From NCBI GenBank assembly GCA_034112325.1, contig JAWUVO010000025.1, forward strand, positions 19,335 to 83,334: 64,000 nucleotides of DNA, in the 5' to 3' direction. Positions 1 through 8,446 of this stretch are shown one piece after another (position 1 is the first letter of the stretch; every line of letters begins with the position of its first letter). A program made the translations under genes and the position numbers. The stretch comes from Bermanella sp034112325 (GTDB lineage: Bacteria > Pseudomonadota > Gammaproteobacteria > Pseudomonadales > Oceanobacteraceae). The notes under the pieces were generated by a model, which was not told the DNA's origin, ran no database searches, and saw only the letters and a list, made by a program, of their open reading frames with translations.

Positions 1-323
1 TTCCCCCATATAATGGGCACTACTAACCAAGCAGATAGCCCCATACTTAACCAGATTAAACAAATAGTGACGATTTTGGCTCTTTTAGGAATCCCAGTTC
101 CGTTTAAGTAAGGCAATATATAACTACCCAGCTTTGGATGTGCAATTAGCCATTGATAAAAGCTAGGGCTAGATCGTACAAAGCATGCCGCTGCCAACAG
201 TAAAAAAGGCGTGGTTGGCAGTAAAGGAAGAAAAATACCCGCCACTCCTAGTACTACTGAAATACAGCCTAAAGTCATCAATATCCATTTCATAAACGTG
301 TTTTTATGAGTCTTTTGTTCCAC
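1..323 (-). CDS. YbaN/DUF454 family inner-membrane protein, partial (C-terminus beyond window)
   Basis: The reverse strand reads from a GTG at 323 to the window edge, 107 codons, with no stop. An AGAGGA ribosome site lies four bases upstream, which favours this start over the ATG at 293. The visible protein has the family hallmark GIFLPLLPTTPFLLLAA followed by CFVRSSPSFYQWL and a second hydrophobic stretch near the edge. DUF454 proteins are small (about 120-150 residues) two- to three-helix inner-membrane proteins of unknown function, so only a short C-terminus is missing. It is divergent from the STAS gene at 442. Family assignment is confident; the role is not known. Confidence 0.85.
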   Translation of the reverse strand, partial: MEQKTHKNTFMKWILMTLGCISVVLGVAGIFLPLLPTTPFLLLAAACFVRSSPSFYQWLIAHPKLGSYILPYLNGTGIPKRAKIVTICLIWLSMGLSAWLVVPIIWG

Positions 324-441
324 ATTTTCCTCTGTCTTATCGGTAAGGCACAATATTGATGAAAAAATTTAACCGTTGTTGAAGCAAAATCCAACATAAC
401 AACTATTCTACTATTATAAGAACTTAAATAAAGGTTTAGTA

Positions 442-744
442 ATGTCTAATGTAACCACAACTCAACAGGGGCAGGATGTAACAATTTCTGTTACTGGGCG
501 CTTCGATTTTAATATTCTGCAATTATTCCGTGATGCCTATAGTGATCATGGGGATAGTTCTTTTAATTTCTTCTTAGATCTCTCACAAACAGAGTATATC
601 GACAGCAGTGCCTTAGGAATGTTATTAAATATGAAGAATCATCTAGGTGCTGAGGATTGCGCTATTGTGATTAAAAACTGTCAGCCAAATTTGATGAAAA
701 TATTTTCTATTGCCCATTTTGATAAGAAATTCGCGTTTAAATAA
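442..744 (+). CDS. STAS-domain anti-sigma factor antagonist (HsbA-like)
   Basis: This 100-residue protein is a single STAS domain of the SpoIIAA/HsbA class. The motif YIDSSALGMLLNM at residues 52-64 holds the serine (Ser55) that is phosphorylated in this family. Such proteins bind an anti-sigma factor or another partner when unphosphorylated. They are inactivated by a serine kinase and reactivated by a PP2C phosphatase. The next gene begins two bases after the stop and encodes both activities in one response regulator, so the two should form a partner switch. In Pseudomonas the equivalent HsbA/HsbR pair controls the flagellar anti-sigma factor FlgM and c-di-GMP signalling. No flgM is seen in this window, so the target here is inferred. 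Confidence 0.88.
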   Translation: MSNVTTTQQGQDVTISVTGRFDFNILQLFRDAYSDHGDSSFNFFLDLSQTEYIDSSALGMLLNMKNHLGAEDCAIVIKNCQPNLMKIFSIAHFDKKFAFK

Positions 745-746
745 AT

Positions 747-2435
747 ATGCAGATACTTGTTGTAGATGATCAAGCTACCAATAGAGCCATTTTAACTTTT
801 CTACTTGAAGAAGACGGCCATACTGTAGTTGAAGCAGAAAACGGTTTAATAGCCGTTGAGCTTTATAAAAAGCATGACATAGATATCGTTCTAATGGACG
901 TTATAATGCCGGTTATGGACGGTAAAGAAGCCACTAAAATAATTAAGGATTTACAAAAAGATAGTAACTATGTTCCTGTTATTTTCTTGACTGCGTTAGA
1001 TGATGACAAGGCATTAAGTCAATGTTTAGAGTCGGGCGGCGATGATTTTTTAAGTAAACCTTATAACGACTCAGTATTAAAATCTAAAATCGCAGCTCAT
1101 ATCCGAATCCGTGAATTAACCAAAGACATAACCCAAAAACATCAAGAATTAACACTCCACAATAGTCGTTGGGAGCGAGAGCAAAATATTGTAGCTCATA
1201 TTTTTAATACTGCTATGGAGCATAATTTAAGTGATTGCGATAACTTGCGTAGTCATATTGCCCCAGCATCTACGTTTAATGGAGATATTTTATTATCGGC
1301 GCCTAGTCCAACGGGTGGCTTGTATGTATTTCTAGGTGATTTTACTGGTCATGGTCTAGGGGCCTCGATTGGTACATTGCCAATCGCGCATAGTTTTGAG
1401 CAACTGGTAGCGCGGCATTTAAGCGTAGGTGAAATTGCATTTGAGTTTAATAAAATGCTGGGCACTATGCTGCCTGTTTACATGTTCTGTTGCGCGAGCA
1501 TCATCGAACTTAACTCTCAAGGTGATAGTCTGCAAGTATGGGGAGGTGGTCTACCTGATGCCTATGTAATAAATGCTGACGGTTCGATTAAAGACACATT
1601 ACCATCAGGAAATATGCCACTAGGTGTTGAAAAAGACGAATCTAAATTTAATAAAGGCCATGAAATTAGGCACCTTAACAAAGGCGAGCGTGTCATATTC
1701 TTTACCGACGGAATTATTGAGGCGGAAAGCCCAGAAGGCGAATTCTTTGAAGAGGAACGTCTACTATCATGCTTTAAAGCCGGTACTGACGATACAATCG
1801 GGGCTATTTTAGAAACGTTAAACGATTTTATACAAGATGCTGAGCAGCGAGATGATATAACACTATTTGAAGTATCAGCCGGTCCTGTAGTGATTCATCA
1901 CAGAAATGAAGTAGATAACCAGCAAGATAATTATGATGGTATTTTATGGCGTATGAGTTGTAAATTAGATTCTGATGATATTCGCCGCGCCAACCCTGTT
2001 GAAGAAATAATGTCTATTTTGGGTGCGCAAACTTTAATACGGACTAATAAAGGTGTTATTGGTTTGGTGTTATCTGAAATGTTCAATAACGCGCTAGAGC
2101 ATGGAATATTAGAATTATCTTCCGATTTGAAAAAAACCGAAGATGGCTTCATTGAATATTACCGACAACGTCAAGATCGATTAGATAACTTAAAAAATGC
2201 GTTAGTTCAAATTAGTTTCAGGTTAATTAAATCTGAAGAAATTATCCTAAGAATTAAAATCACTGATTCTGGTAATGGTTTTGATACCGAAAAGTTAAAA
2301 TCATCTTGCAATGAAGATACTTTTGGACGTGGTATAGGCTTGATAAATCGAGTCTGTAATCGGGTAGAGTATCTAGATGGAGGAAGCACTTTAGAAGTTG
2401 ATTTCCCCATAAGTAAAACTATTTCTATGGACTGA
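747..2435 (+). CDS. Response regulator with PP2C (SpoIIE) phosphatase and HATPase kinase domains (HsbR-like)
   Basis: The 562 residues contain three domains. Residues 1-120 are a receiver with the acidic pair Asp7/Asp8 and phosphoacceptor Asp51 (LMDVIMP). Residues about 170-380 are a SpoIIE-type PP2C phosphatase with metal-site segments LGDFTGHGLGAS, FTDGIIEAES and RDDITLFEV. Residues about 410-555 are a GHKL ATPase of the anti-sigma kinase type, with N box SEMFNNALEHGIL and glycine motifs DSGNGFD and GRGIGLI. This is the architecture of Pseudomonas HsbR, of similar length, which switches between kinase and phosphatase action on the STAS protein according to receiver phosphorylation. The gene is co-transcribed with the STAS gene (2-bp gap) and ends just before a bidirectional terminator. 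The cognate sensor kinase is not in view. Confidence 0.9.
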   Translation: MQILVVDDQATNRAILTFLLEEDGHTVVEAENGLIAVELYKKHDIDIVLMDVIMPVMDGKEATKIIKDLQKDSNYVPVIFLTALDDDKALSQCLESGGDDFLSKPYNDSVLKSKIAAHIRIRELTKDITQKHQELTLHNSRWEREQNIVAHIFNTAMEHNLSDCDNLRSHIAPASTFNGDILLSAPSPTGGLYVFLGDFTGHGLGASIGTLPIAHSFEQLVARHLSVGEIAFEFNKMLGTMLPVYMFCCASIIELNSQGDSLQVWGGGLPDAYVINADGSIKDTLPSGNMPLGVEKDESKFNKGHEIRHLNKGERVIFFTDGIIEAESPEGEFFEEERLLSCFKAGTDDTIGAILETLNDFIQDAEQRDDITLFEVSAGPVVIHHRNEVDNQQDNYDGILWRMSCKLDSDDIRRANPVEEIMSILGAQTLIRTNKGVIGLVLSEMFNNALEHGILELSSDLKKTEDGFIEYYRQRQDRLDNLKNALVQISFRLIKSEEIILRIKITDSGNGFDTEKLKSSCNEDTFGRGIGLINRVCNRVEYLDGGSTLEVDFPISKTISMD

Positions 2436-2457
2436 ATTTTAGTTTTAATAGTTTAAT

Positions 2458-2495
2458 AAAATCCCATCTAAATATATTTAGATGGGATTTTTACA
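2458..2495. terminator. Bidirectional rho-independent terminator
   Basis: A near-perfect palindrome, AAATCCCATCTAAAT and its complement around a 2-base centre at about 2459-2490, is flanked by A-rich and T-rich tracts. It lies between the convergent hsbR-like gene and trhO and can serve both. Confidence 0.85.
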
Positions 2496-2504
2496 TATAA
2501 TGTT

Positions 2505-3506
2505 TTAAATTTTTTGACTGCGCTGTTTCTGTAGTTCACGTTCTTTTATTTTTTGTTCTCTATGGGAAATAATCGAATCTTTAACATCGCTGCCAATATG
2601 GGTTTCGCCACGGGCTTTAGCCAGCTCTACTTGACGCTCGCGTTCAGCAAAGCGTGCTTTTTGTTCATCGCTTATTTTATCAAAGCAATGAGGGCAGCTA
2701 ACGCCTCTTTGATATTTAGCATTCAGCTTTTCTTCTTCAGTAATCGGTAGGCGACAGGCGTGACACTGATCATATTCACCACGCTCTAAATCGTGGTTAA
2801 CTGTTACTCGTTCATCAAATACAAAGCAGTCGCCTTTCCACATTGTTTCATCTTTAGGCACATCTTCAAGGTATTTAAGGATACCGCCTTTTAAATGGTA
2901 AACCTCTTCGTAGCCTTGCTCCTTCATATACGCGGTAGATTTTTCACAGCGAATACCGCCGGTACAAAACATAGCGACTTTTTTATGCTTAGTAGGACTC
3001 ATGTTGTCTTGCACGTACTGTGGAAACTCTCTGAATGTTTCTGTGTTCGGATTTATTGCGTTTTCAAACGTGCCTACTTGAAACTCATAATCGTTGCGGG
3101 TATCAACTAAAACAACATCTGGGTCACTGATCAATGCATTCCAATCTTTTGGCTCTACGTAGGTGCCCACCACCTGCTTAGGGTCTATGCCTTCAATGCC
3201 CATGGTAACGATTTCTTTTTTTAATTTAACCTTAGTACGGTTAAATGGCATGACTTCAGTGAATGACTCTTTGAAACTAATATCTGTTAGACGCTCGTCA
3301 CTTTTAAGCCAGTTTAATAAGGTATCAATTGCCTCACGCGAACCCGCAACGGTGCCATTAATACCTTCGTTGGCCAGCAGCAATGTGCCTTTAATGTGAT
3401 TGTCGTCCATAACTTTGAACAGCTTAGGTTTAATCTCTTGATGATTGTCCAGAGTGACAAACTTGTACATTGCGCAAACCACAATGCTACCAGAGGTGTT
3501 GTTCAT
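2505..3506 (-). CDS. trhO: Rhodanese-family tRNA uridine-34 hydroxylase
   Basis: At 333 residues this matches TrhO (YceA), which makes 5-hydroxyuridine at the wobble position of certain tRNAs, an oxygen-dependent step before cmo5U/mcmo5U formation. The N-terminus (IVVCAMYKFVTLD) and the acylphosphatase-like part with LANEGINGTVAG are family hallmarks. The rhodanese domain covers about residues 125-225, with catalytic loop CTGGIRCEKS (Cys181). A C-terminal cysteine cluster (CHACRLP, CPHCF) and a lysine/arginine-rich tail follow. The start is supported by AGGAG five to six bases upstream. It stands alone between two intergenic gaps and its 3' end uses the terminator at 2458-2495. Confidence 0.93.
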   Translation of the reverse strand: MNNTSGSIVVCAMYKFVTLDNHQEIKPKLFKVMDDNHIKGTLLLANEGINGTVAGSREAIDTLLNWLKSDERLTDISFKESFTEVMPFNRTKVKLKKEIVTMGIEGIDPKQVVGTYVEPKDWNALISDPDVVLVDTRNDYEFQVGTFENAINPNTETFREFPQYVQDNMSPTKHKKVAMFCTGGIRCEKSTAYMKEQGYEEVYHLKGGILKYLEDVPKDETMWKGDCFVFDERVTVNHDLERGEYDQCHACRLPITEEEKLNAKYQRGVSCPHCFDKISDEQKARFAERERQVELAKARGETHIGSDVKDSIISHREQKIKERELQKQRSQKI

Positions 3507-3654
3507 AGTGTCTCCTGCTAACCGAAACGTAAAATCGGCGCTTTATTAGATGTGTTACTTACTAGGCATTAAAATTTATGCGAAAAAAGTAGGGGCATTA
3601 TAGGTATTTTAGATAATTTGTGAAGAGGGTAAGAGCGTATCTTATTGATCAAGG

Positions 3655-3689
3655 ACAAGCTTTAAGCCTTTTTTAGGCTTAAAGCTTGT
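3655..3689. repeat. Perfect 14-bp inverted repeat at the 3' side of the M17 peptidase gene
   Basis: ACAAGCTTTAAGCC and its exact complement are separated by seven bases (TTTTTTA). It sits 27 bases past the stop of the minus-strand peptidase gene. A stable hairpin is expected, but no T tract follows on either strand, so it may be a processing or weak termination hairpin rather than a classical terminator. Confidence 0.6.
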
Positions 3690-3715
3690 ATCTAACGAGG
3701 TTGTTATTTCGCTAT

Positions 3716-5080
3716 TTATTTACCTGAGTATCTAGATCGAAGCAATTCGAAAACAGCTCTAATGCCCATGGCTTCTCCGCCAACAGGTCGGCCTGGTAAA
3801 CTGCGGTTGTTCCAAGCCATAACATCTATATGAACCCACGGAATATCACTTTCGACAAATTCATTTAAATATAAAGCGGCCGTTATTGCACCCGCTAATG
3901 GGGTACTGGCGCTATTGGTTAGGTCTGCAATATCGCTTTTTAGCATGGATAAGTAGGGCTTATGCAAAGGTAGTTGCCAAACAGGGTCTTCAGTTTTTAT
4001 ACCTGCGCTCATTAAATCTGCAGCTACGGTGTTATCAGTACTGAAAAATCCCGGTAACTCTGTACCAAGTGCTATACGACAAGCCCCAGTTAAAGTGGCA
4101 AAGTCTAAGATCAGCTCAGGTTTGTCGTTACAGGCTTCGGCTAAGGCATCACACAATACTAAGCGCCCCTCAGCATCAGTATTGTCTATTTCAACTGTAA
4201 TGCCCTTGCGAGTAGTTAAAACGTCACCTGGGCGAAATGCATTACTAGATACAGCATTCTCTACACTTGGAATTATGACCCGTAACTGAATTGGAAGGTT
4301 ATGGCTCATAATTAAGTGGGCTAGGCCCATTACATGAGCAGCGCCACCCATATCTTTTTTCATATTTCGCATTGCAGAGGCAGGTTTTAAATCTAAGCCG
4401 CCACTGTCAAAGCATACTCCTTTACCTACCAAGGTTATTTTTGGATGAGATTTATCCCCCCAATGTAAATCTAATAGACGTGGCTGATGTACGCTGGCGC
4501 GACCAACTGCGTGAATTGTTGGATAATTTTGGGTAAGTAGCTCGTCACCAATAATTTCGCTGAAGGTTGCATCAAATTGTTTTGCAACGACTTGAACTAG
4601 CTCAGACATATGCTCAGGCATCATATCGCTTGCAGGGGTGTTGACCATGTCTCGAACTAGATAGGTGGCATTTATAAACTGATGAGCGCTATCAACTATT
4701 TCTTGATTATCGATTAATAAACTGGCTTGAGCTGAAGTAGCTTGTTTGTAACGGTCAAATTTATACTGGGCTAGGCCAAAGGCAATGGCCACATTTTTTT
4801 GCGTAGTATGGTCACACATTAGTTGGAATGCTTGTTTAGGAAGCAGGTTGGCTAGTTCGGCGCAGGCAAAAAGCTGATCAGCTAATTCCGTAACAAATAC
4901 AGCTTGCTGAAGGCGTCCGTCGGGTCCAGGAATTGTGCAAAGTCCCAAGCCCTCAAAACCACAGCTGTTCATCCAGCTTTGCACGTGTTCAGGCTGTAAA
5001 TCTATCCAAGCCTTTAGATTATCACTTTTAACAATATGTAGTGGTGTGCCAGTCGAACCAAACGAGATTTGGGCTTGCAT
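3716..5080 (-). CDS. M17 leucyl aminopeptidase family protein
   Basis: The 454-residue protein belongs to the M17 cytosolic aminopeptidases, hexameric two-metal enzymes that remove N-terminal residues from peptides. The metal and catalytic residues are present: KGVCFDSGGLDLKP (Lys220, Asp225) and the signature NTDAEGRLVLCDAL at 300-312. The N-terminal domain is more diverged than in PepA. It resembles the PepB-like 'leucyl aminopeptidase family' branch rather than PepA itself (about 500 residues), so no symbol is given. It is a single gene with an AT-rich promoter region upstream. Confidence 0.88.
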   Translation of the reverse strand: MQAQISFGSTGTPLHIVKSDNLKAWIDLQPEHVQSWMNSCGFEGLGLCTIPGPDGRLQQAVFVTELADQLFACAELANLLPKQAFQLMCDHTTQKNVAIAFGLAQYKFDRYKQATSAQASLLIDNQEIVDSAHQFINATYLVRDMVNTPASDMMPEHMSELVQVVAKQFDATFSEIIGDELLTQNYPTIHAVGRASVHQPRLLDLHWGDKSHPKITLVGKGVCFDSGGLDLKPASAMRNMKKDMGGAAHVMGLAHLIMSHNLPIQLRVIIPSVENAVSSNAFRPGDVLTTRKGITVEIDNTDAEGRLVLCDALAEACNDKPELILDFATLTGACRIALGTELPGFFSTDNTVAADLMSAGIKTEDPVWQLPLHKPYLSMLKSDIADLTNSASTPLAGAITAALYLNEFVESDIPWVHIDVMAWNNRSLPGRPVGGEAMGIRAVFELLRSRYSGK

Positions 5081-5285
5081 GAAATTACCTAAGTATTTAA
5101 TTTATTTGGTATTTTAGCGCTATTTGAAAAAATGATGCAGTATAAAATCACAGAATAAATAACAATATAATGTAGACAAGAAAGGATAGCGTATATATTA
5201 AAAATTGCGAGGAATTATAAACTTTATAACAAAAAACGATAATAGGATATGTATAAAAATAACCTAAATTTGGTAAGGGGAAACG

Positions 5286-5327
5286 ATGCGCTACAGCTTA
5301 AAAACGCAAAGAACGGTTACTTCTTGA
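5286..5327 (+). CDS. Possible 13-residue micro-ORF in a short transcript
   Basis: An ATG at 5286 is preceded by AAGGGG at good spacing and encodes MRYSLKTQRTVTS before a TGA. The stop lies four bases ahead of the bidirectional terminator at 5332-5364, so the unit looks like a complete short transcript rather than random sequence. There is no homology support. It could equally be a small RNA, or simply the shoulder of the terminator that serves the convergent cold-shock gene. Low confidence. Confidence 0.25.
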   Translation: MRYSLKTQRTVTS

Positions 5328-5331
5328 CGCA

Positions 5332-5364
5332 ATAAAAGAAAGCAGCATCGCTGCTTTCTTTTAT
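5332..5364. terminator. Bidirectional terminator of the cold-shock gene
   Basis: A 15-base arm (ATAAAAGAAAGCAGC) and its exact complement flank a 3-base loop. The stem is G+C-rich at the centre with A/T-rich ends, giving T tracts on both strands. It begins a few bases past the stop of the minus-strand csp gene. Confidence 0.9.
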
Positions 5365-5367
5365 ACA

Positions 5368-5574
5368 CTAAGCTGGGATTACATCTTCAGCTTGTGGACC
5401 TTTTTGACCATCAGTAACAGTCATTGTTACTTCTTGTCCTTCAGCCAAAGTTTTACGTCCATCGCCGCTGATAGCGCTGTAATGTACGAATACATCTTTG
5501 CCACCTTCTTGCTGAATGAATCCAAAACCTTTTTCGTCGTTAAACCATTTAACGGTACCGGTAACACGGGACAT
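5368..5574 (-). CDS. Cold-shock / CspA-family RNA chaperone
   Basis: A 68-residue single cold-shock domain carries RNP1-type KGFGFI and RNP2-type DVFVHYSAI, with the opening VTGTVKWFNDEKG. These small OB-fold proteins bind single-stranded RNA and DNA, melt mRNA structure and help translation in the cold or during growth transitions. The length is typical and nothing is missing. The gene is monocistronic, with a strong terminator directly downstream and an AT-rich leader of over 100 bases upstream. That layout is usual for csp mRNAs whose leader structure controls stability and translation. The particular paralogue (CspA, CspD, CspE) cannot be named from sequence alone. Confidence 0.95.
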   Translation of the reverse strand: MSRVTGTVKWFNDEKGFGFIQQEGGKDVFVHYSAISGDGRKTLAEGQEVTMTVTDGQKGPQAEDVIPA

Positions 5575-5645
5575 GCTTATTACTCTTTTTTCTGGCCAGA
5601 CAAGCTGGCATTTAAATCACTACGCGAACGTAATTGGTTGTTAAC

Positions 5646-5675
5646 TTAGTTAAATTCTTTAAAGAATCTAACTAA
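5646..5675 (-). promoter_or_regulatory. Imperfect palindrome in the csp 5' region
   Basis: TTAGTTARATTCTTTAAAGAATYTAACTAA-type dyad (30 bases, one mismatched pair), about 70 bases upstream of the csp start. If transcribed, it would fold into a hairpin in the leader; otherwise it could be an operator. The rest of 5575-5797 is AT-rich and shows no further feature. Confidence 0.35.
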
Positions 5676-5797
5676 ATCTGAAACTATATTAATCCCTATT
5701 GTTTAAAAATAACACTAAAAATTTACATAAATTCACTTTTTTTAGTTAACTATTAGCCCTGCGATAATCGGGCCATATTTTAATTTAATGATTAAAA

Positions 5798-7360
5798 TTA
5801 CGACGAACAGCTAATCTCTAGTTTTTTACCCCAGTCAGGAGGAAGGGCGGCTAGGTAATCAAATTCAGGCTGTTCTTCAAAAGGGTTTTTTAGAGCCTGA
5901 TGTAGACTTTCTATAGTACTGTAATTACCAGCCTGAGCATCTGCAATTGCATTTTGAGCTAAATAATTTCTTAGAATATATTTAGGGTTGACTCGGTTCA
6001 TTTTTTTACTGCGCTCAGGGCTATTAATATCTTGTTTATCAGCGGTTAAAGCGTTTAGGTAGTTTTCATACCACTGATCAAATACATTTATATCTAATGC
6101 CATATCTCTTAATTTTTTTAAAATATTGGTGTTTTTAATTTGACTAAGTTGCCTAAAAAAGAAGGTGAAATCTAAACGGCATTTAGCCAACATATTTAAT
6201 GTTTGATCAATAATGTCTTTGTGCAATAAAGTATCAATAGTAGGAGGTTTATGGCGGTGGTCATTCGTATTATTTTGTATCGTATTTTGAGAGGCTGATA
6301 AACCTAATTTATTTCGCATTATTTCTAAAAAATAATGTGAAAAAATTTCTGGGTAGCTATTTAGCTGTGGGACTAATAGGGTTTTACTTGCGAGGGGTAA
6401 AAGGGCTTGAGCTAAAACAGCTAAGTTCCAGTTTGCAATATTAGGTTGCTGATTAAAAGCGTAACGCCCTTGGTTATCGCTATGATTACAAATAAAATCT
6501 GGATCGTAGTCATCTAAAAAAGCAAATGGGCCAAAATCAAATGTGTCACCAATAATCGACATATTATCGGTATTCATAACACCATGATTAAAACCGACAG
6601 ATTGCCACTGGGCCATTAACTTGGCTGTTTTTTGTAGGGTATATCTATAAAACTCTACATATTTATTTTCATCAAAATCTTTATCTTTATCTTTTGCGGA
6701 GTATTTATCGGAAAGATCAGGGTAGTGTTGTTTAATTACATGATCGCAGAGAGTTCTTAATAACTTGTGTTTCTGGGTAAATGAACAGTATTCAAAGTGA
6801 CCAAATCTAATATGAGATTCGCTAACACGAATAATCATTGATGCGGTTTCGGTCGTTTCACGGTATACCGGTGTATCACTGTCTACTACACATAACGCTC
6901 GGGTCGAAGGAATTCCTAGCGCAAACAGGGCTTCGCTGCATAAAAACTCACGTATAGATGATCGTAGTACAGCTCGGCCGTCACCTTGTCTCGAATAGGG
7001 TGTTACACCTGCGCCCTTTAAATGTAAATCGAGCAATGTTCCTTTATTAGTTTTAACTTGAGCTAATAATACACCGCGACCATCTCCAAGGTCTGGGTTG
7101 TAATGTCCAAATTGATGGCCTGTATATTTCATCGCCACCGGATTCCATGTGCTTAAAATACCTTGCCCTGATATTAATTTTAATGCGTCTGTACTGTTTA
7201 AAGTATCAGCATTGATTCCAATAAGCGCGGCACAAGAATCACTACTTAGAACTATTTTTGGGTTAGAAATCCCTTGGGGCTTGATTGGTGTATACAATTC
7301 ACTGGGCAGTGTTTGAAAATGCTGTATGTAATCAAGTTCAAGTAAATTAGACATAATCAT
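5798..7360 (-). CDS. selO: SelO/YdiU pseudokinase protein adenylyltransferase
   Basis: The 520-residue protein is a member of the SelO (UPF0061) family. These have a kinase fold with inverted ATP and transfer AMP to Ser/Thr/Tyr of target proteins, linked to redox homeostasis. Family blocks are plain: GHQFGHYNPDLGDGRG, HLKGAGVTPYSRQGDGRAVL, SIREFLCSEAL and the metal/nucleotide region HGVMNTDNMSIIGDTFDFG. The C-terminus is ISCSS, with the conserved redox cysteine near the end (selenocysteine in eukaryotes). It is somewhat longer than E. coli YdiU (478) because of a loop near residues 355-380. A second ATG two codons in (7354) is an equally possible start. No operon partner. Confidence 0.93.
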   Translation of the reverse strand: MIMSNLLELDYIQHFQTLPSELYTPIKPQGISNPKIVLSSDSCAALIGINADTLNSTDALKLISGQGILSTWNPVAMKYTGHQFGHYNPDLGDGRGVLLAQVKTNKGTLLDLHLKGAGVTPYSRQGDGRAVLRSSIREFLCSEALFALGIPSTRALCVVDSDTPVYRETTETASMIIRVSESHIRFGHFEYCSFTQKHKLLRTLCDHVIKQHYPDLSDKYSAKDKDKDFDENKYVEFYRYTLQKTAKLMAQWQSVGFNHGVMNTDNMSIIGDTFDFGPFAFLDDYDPDFICNHSDNQGRYAFNQQPNIANWNLAVLAQALLPLASKTLLVPQLNSYPEIFSHYFLEIMRNKLGLSASQNTIQNNTNDHRHKPPTIDTLLHKDIIDQTLNMLAKCRLDFTFFFRQLSQIKNTNILKKLRDMALDINVFDQWYENYLNALTADKQDINSPERSKKMNRVNPKYILRNYLAQNAIADAQAGNYSTIESLHQALKNPFEEQPEFDYLAALPPDWGKKLEISCSS

Positions 7361-7451
7361 TGAATCTTAAAAGTAGAATTTTAGTATACGCTATCTTAGT
7401 CAACTTCTTAACCGCACATTAACCCTGTATTATTAACTTACTAATTAGTTA

Positions 7452-8324
7452 CTAGGTTCGAGTCTTTGTTTGTTTATTTACCACTAATAAAATCCCTGCC
7501 AAAATTAGAATACATGCCAATATAAACGATCCAGTTATTGCTTCACCAGTCCAAATAAAACCACCAAACGCGGCCAAAATTGGTACTAATAATTGTAATA
7601 CCGAGGCACTGCTAATACTTAGATTCGGAAGTACTGAATACCAAATCCAATAACCAATACCAGAAGCCAGGCTGCCAGATGCAACAGCATAAATAAGACC
7701 TACTGAAGTAATATTAAATTCAATAAAAATACCATAGCCTGGTAAAAGTAACACAATGAACAGTAGGCTGATGATAAAATTTTTCGTCGTATCAAGCTTT
7801 GCATTTTTTGAATGTTTACCAGCTAGGGTGTAACCAGCCCAAGCAACACCTGATAAAACCATAAGGATAGCCCCTAATAAAGAAGGGCTTTGACTGCTAG
7901 GTAGCATCCAGTATACAAATCCTACTATGGCTAGAAATAATCCAGTTAACTCCTGGTTGCTGGGTTTGTTGCCATTAACAAACTGCACAAATATCATCGT
8001 AAATTGAACGCTGGCAAAAAGAAGCAGTGCCCCACTAGCAGTATCTAAAATAATGTAGGCGTAAGAGAAAAGGGCAGCATAAAAAAATAGGTAGCCACCT
8101 TTTAGAAGAGTCTTACTATTTAATTCAGTTTTAATATTTGGGATACTAGAGCCAGACAGCAGTAACAGTGCAAGTAACGTGATGGCACCACTTATTAATC
8201 TAATAATAGTAAAGCTATTAGCATCAATTAATTGTCCACCAAGTGCTAGTCGGCATAATACGCTATTCCCAGCGAAGGCCAGAAGTGCGATTGTTGTTAA
8301 TATGGAAATTTTCACAGGCTGCAA
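7452..8324 (-). CDS. DMT-superfamily (EamA) transporter
   Basis: The 290 residues form about ten hydrophobic segments arranged as two EamA repeats, the layout of drug/metabolite exporters of the inner membrane. Typical signs are the opening ILTTIALLAFAGNSVLCRLAL, the conserved region SGVAWAGYTLAGK at the junction of the repeats, and a basic C-terminal tail. Substrates of this group (amino acids, metabolites, drugs) cannot be inferred from sequence. It is a single gene, and neither neighbour suggests a substrate. Confidence 0.85.
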   Translation of the reverse strand: MQPVKISILTTIALLAFAGNSVLCRLALGGQLIDANSFTIIRLISGAITLLALLLLSGSSIPNIKTELNSKTLLKGGYLFFYAALFSYAYIILDTASGALLLFASVQFTMIFVQFVNGNKPSNQELTGLFLAIVGFVYWMLPSSQSPSLLGAILMVLSGVAWAGYTLAGKHSKNAKLDTTKNFIISLLFIVLLLPGYGIFIEFNITSVGLIYAVASGSLASGIGYWIWYSVLPNLSISSASVLQLLVPILAAFGGFIWTGEAITGSFILACILILAGILLVVNKQTKTRT

Positions 8325-8446
8325 CTTTATTTATGTAACATGTAGATCAAACGTTAGTGTGCATTATTACTGGTTAATGACCTGTTGTTAAGTCTATTTA
8401 TATTTTAAATTTAATTCTAGTTTTGAAGGAGGAGGAATGAGTACCG

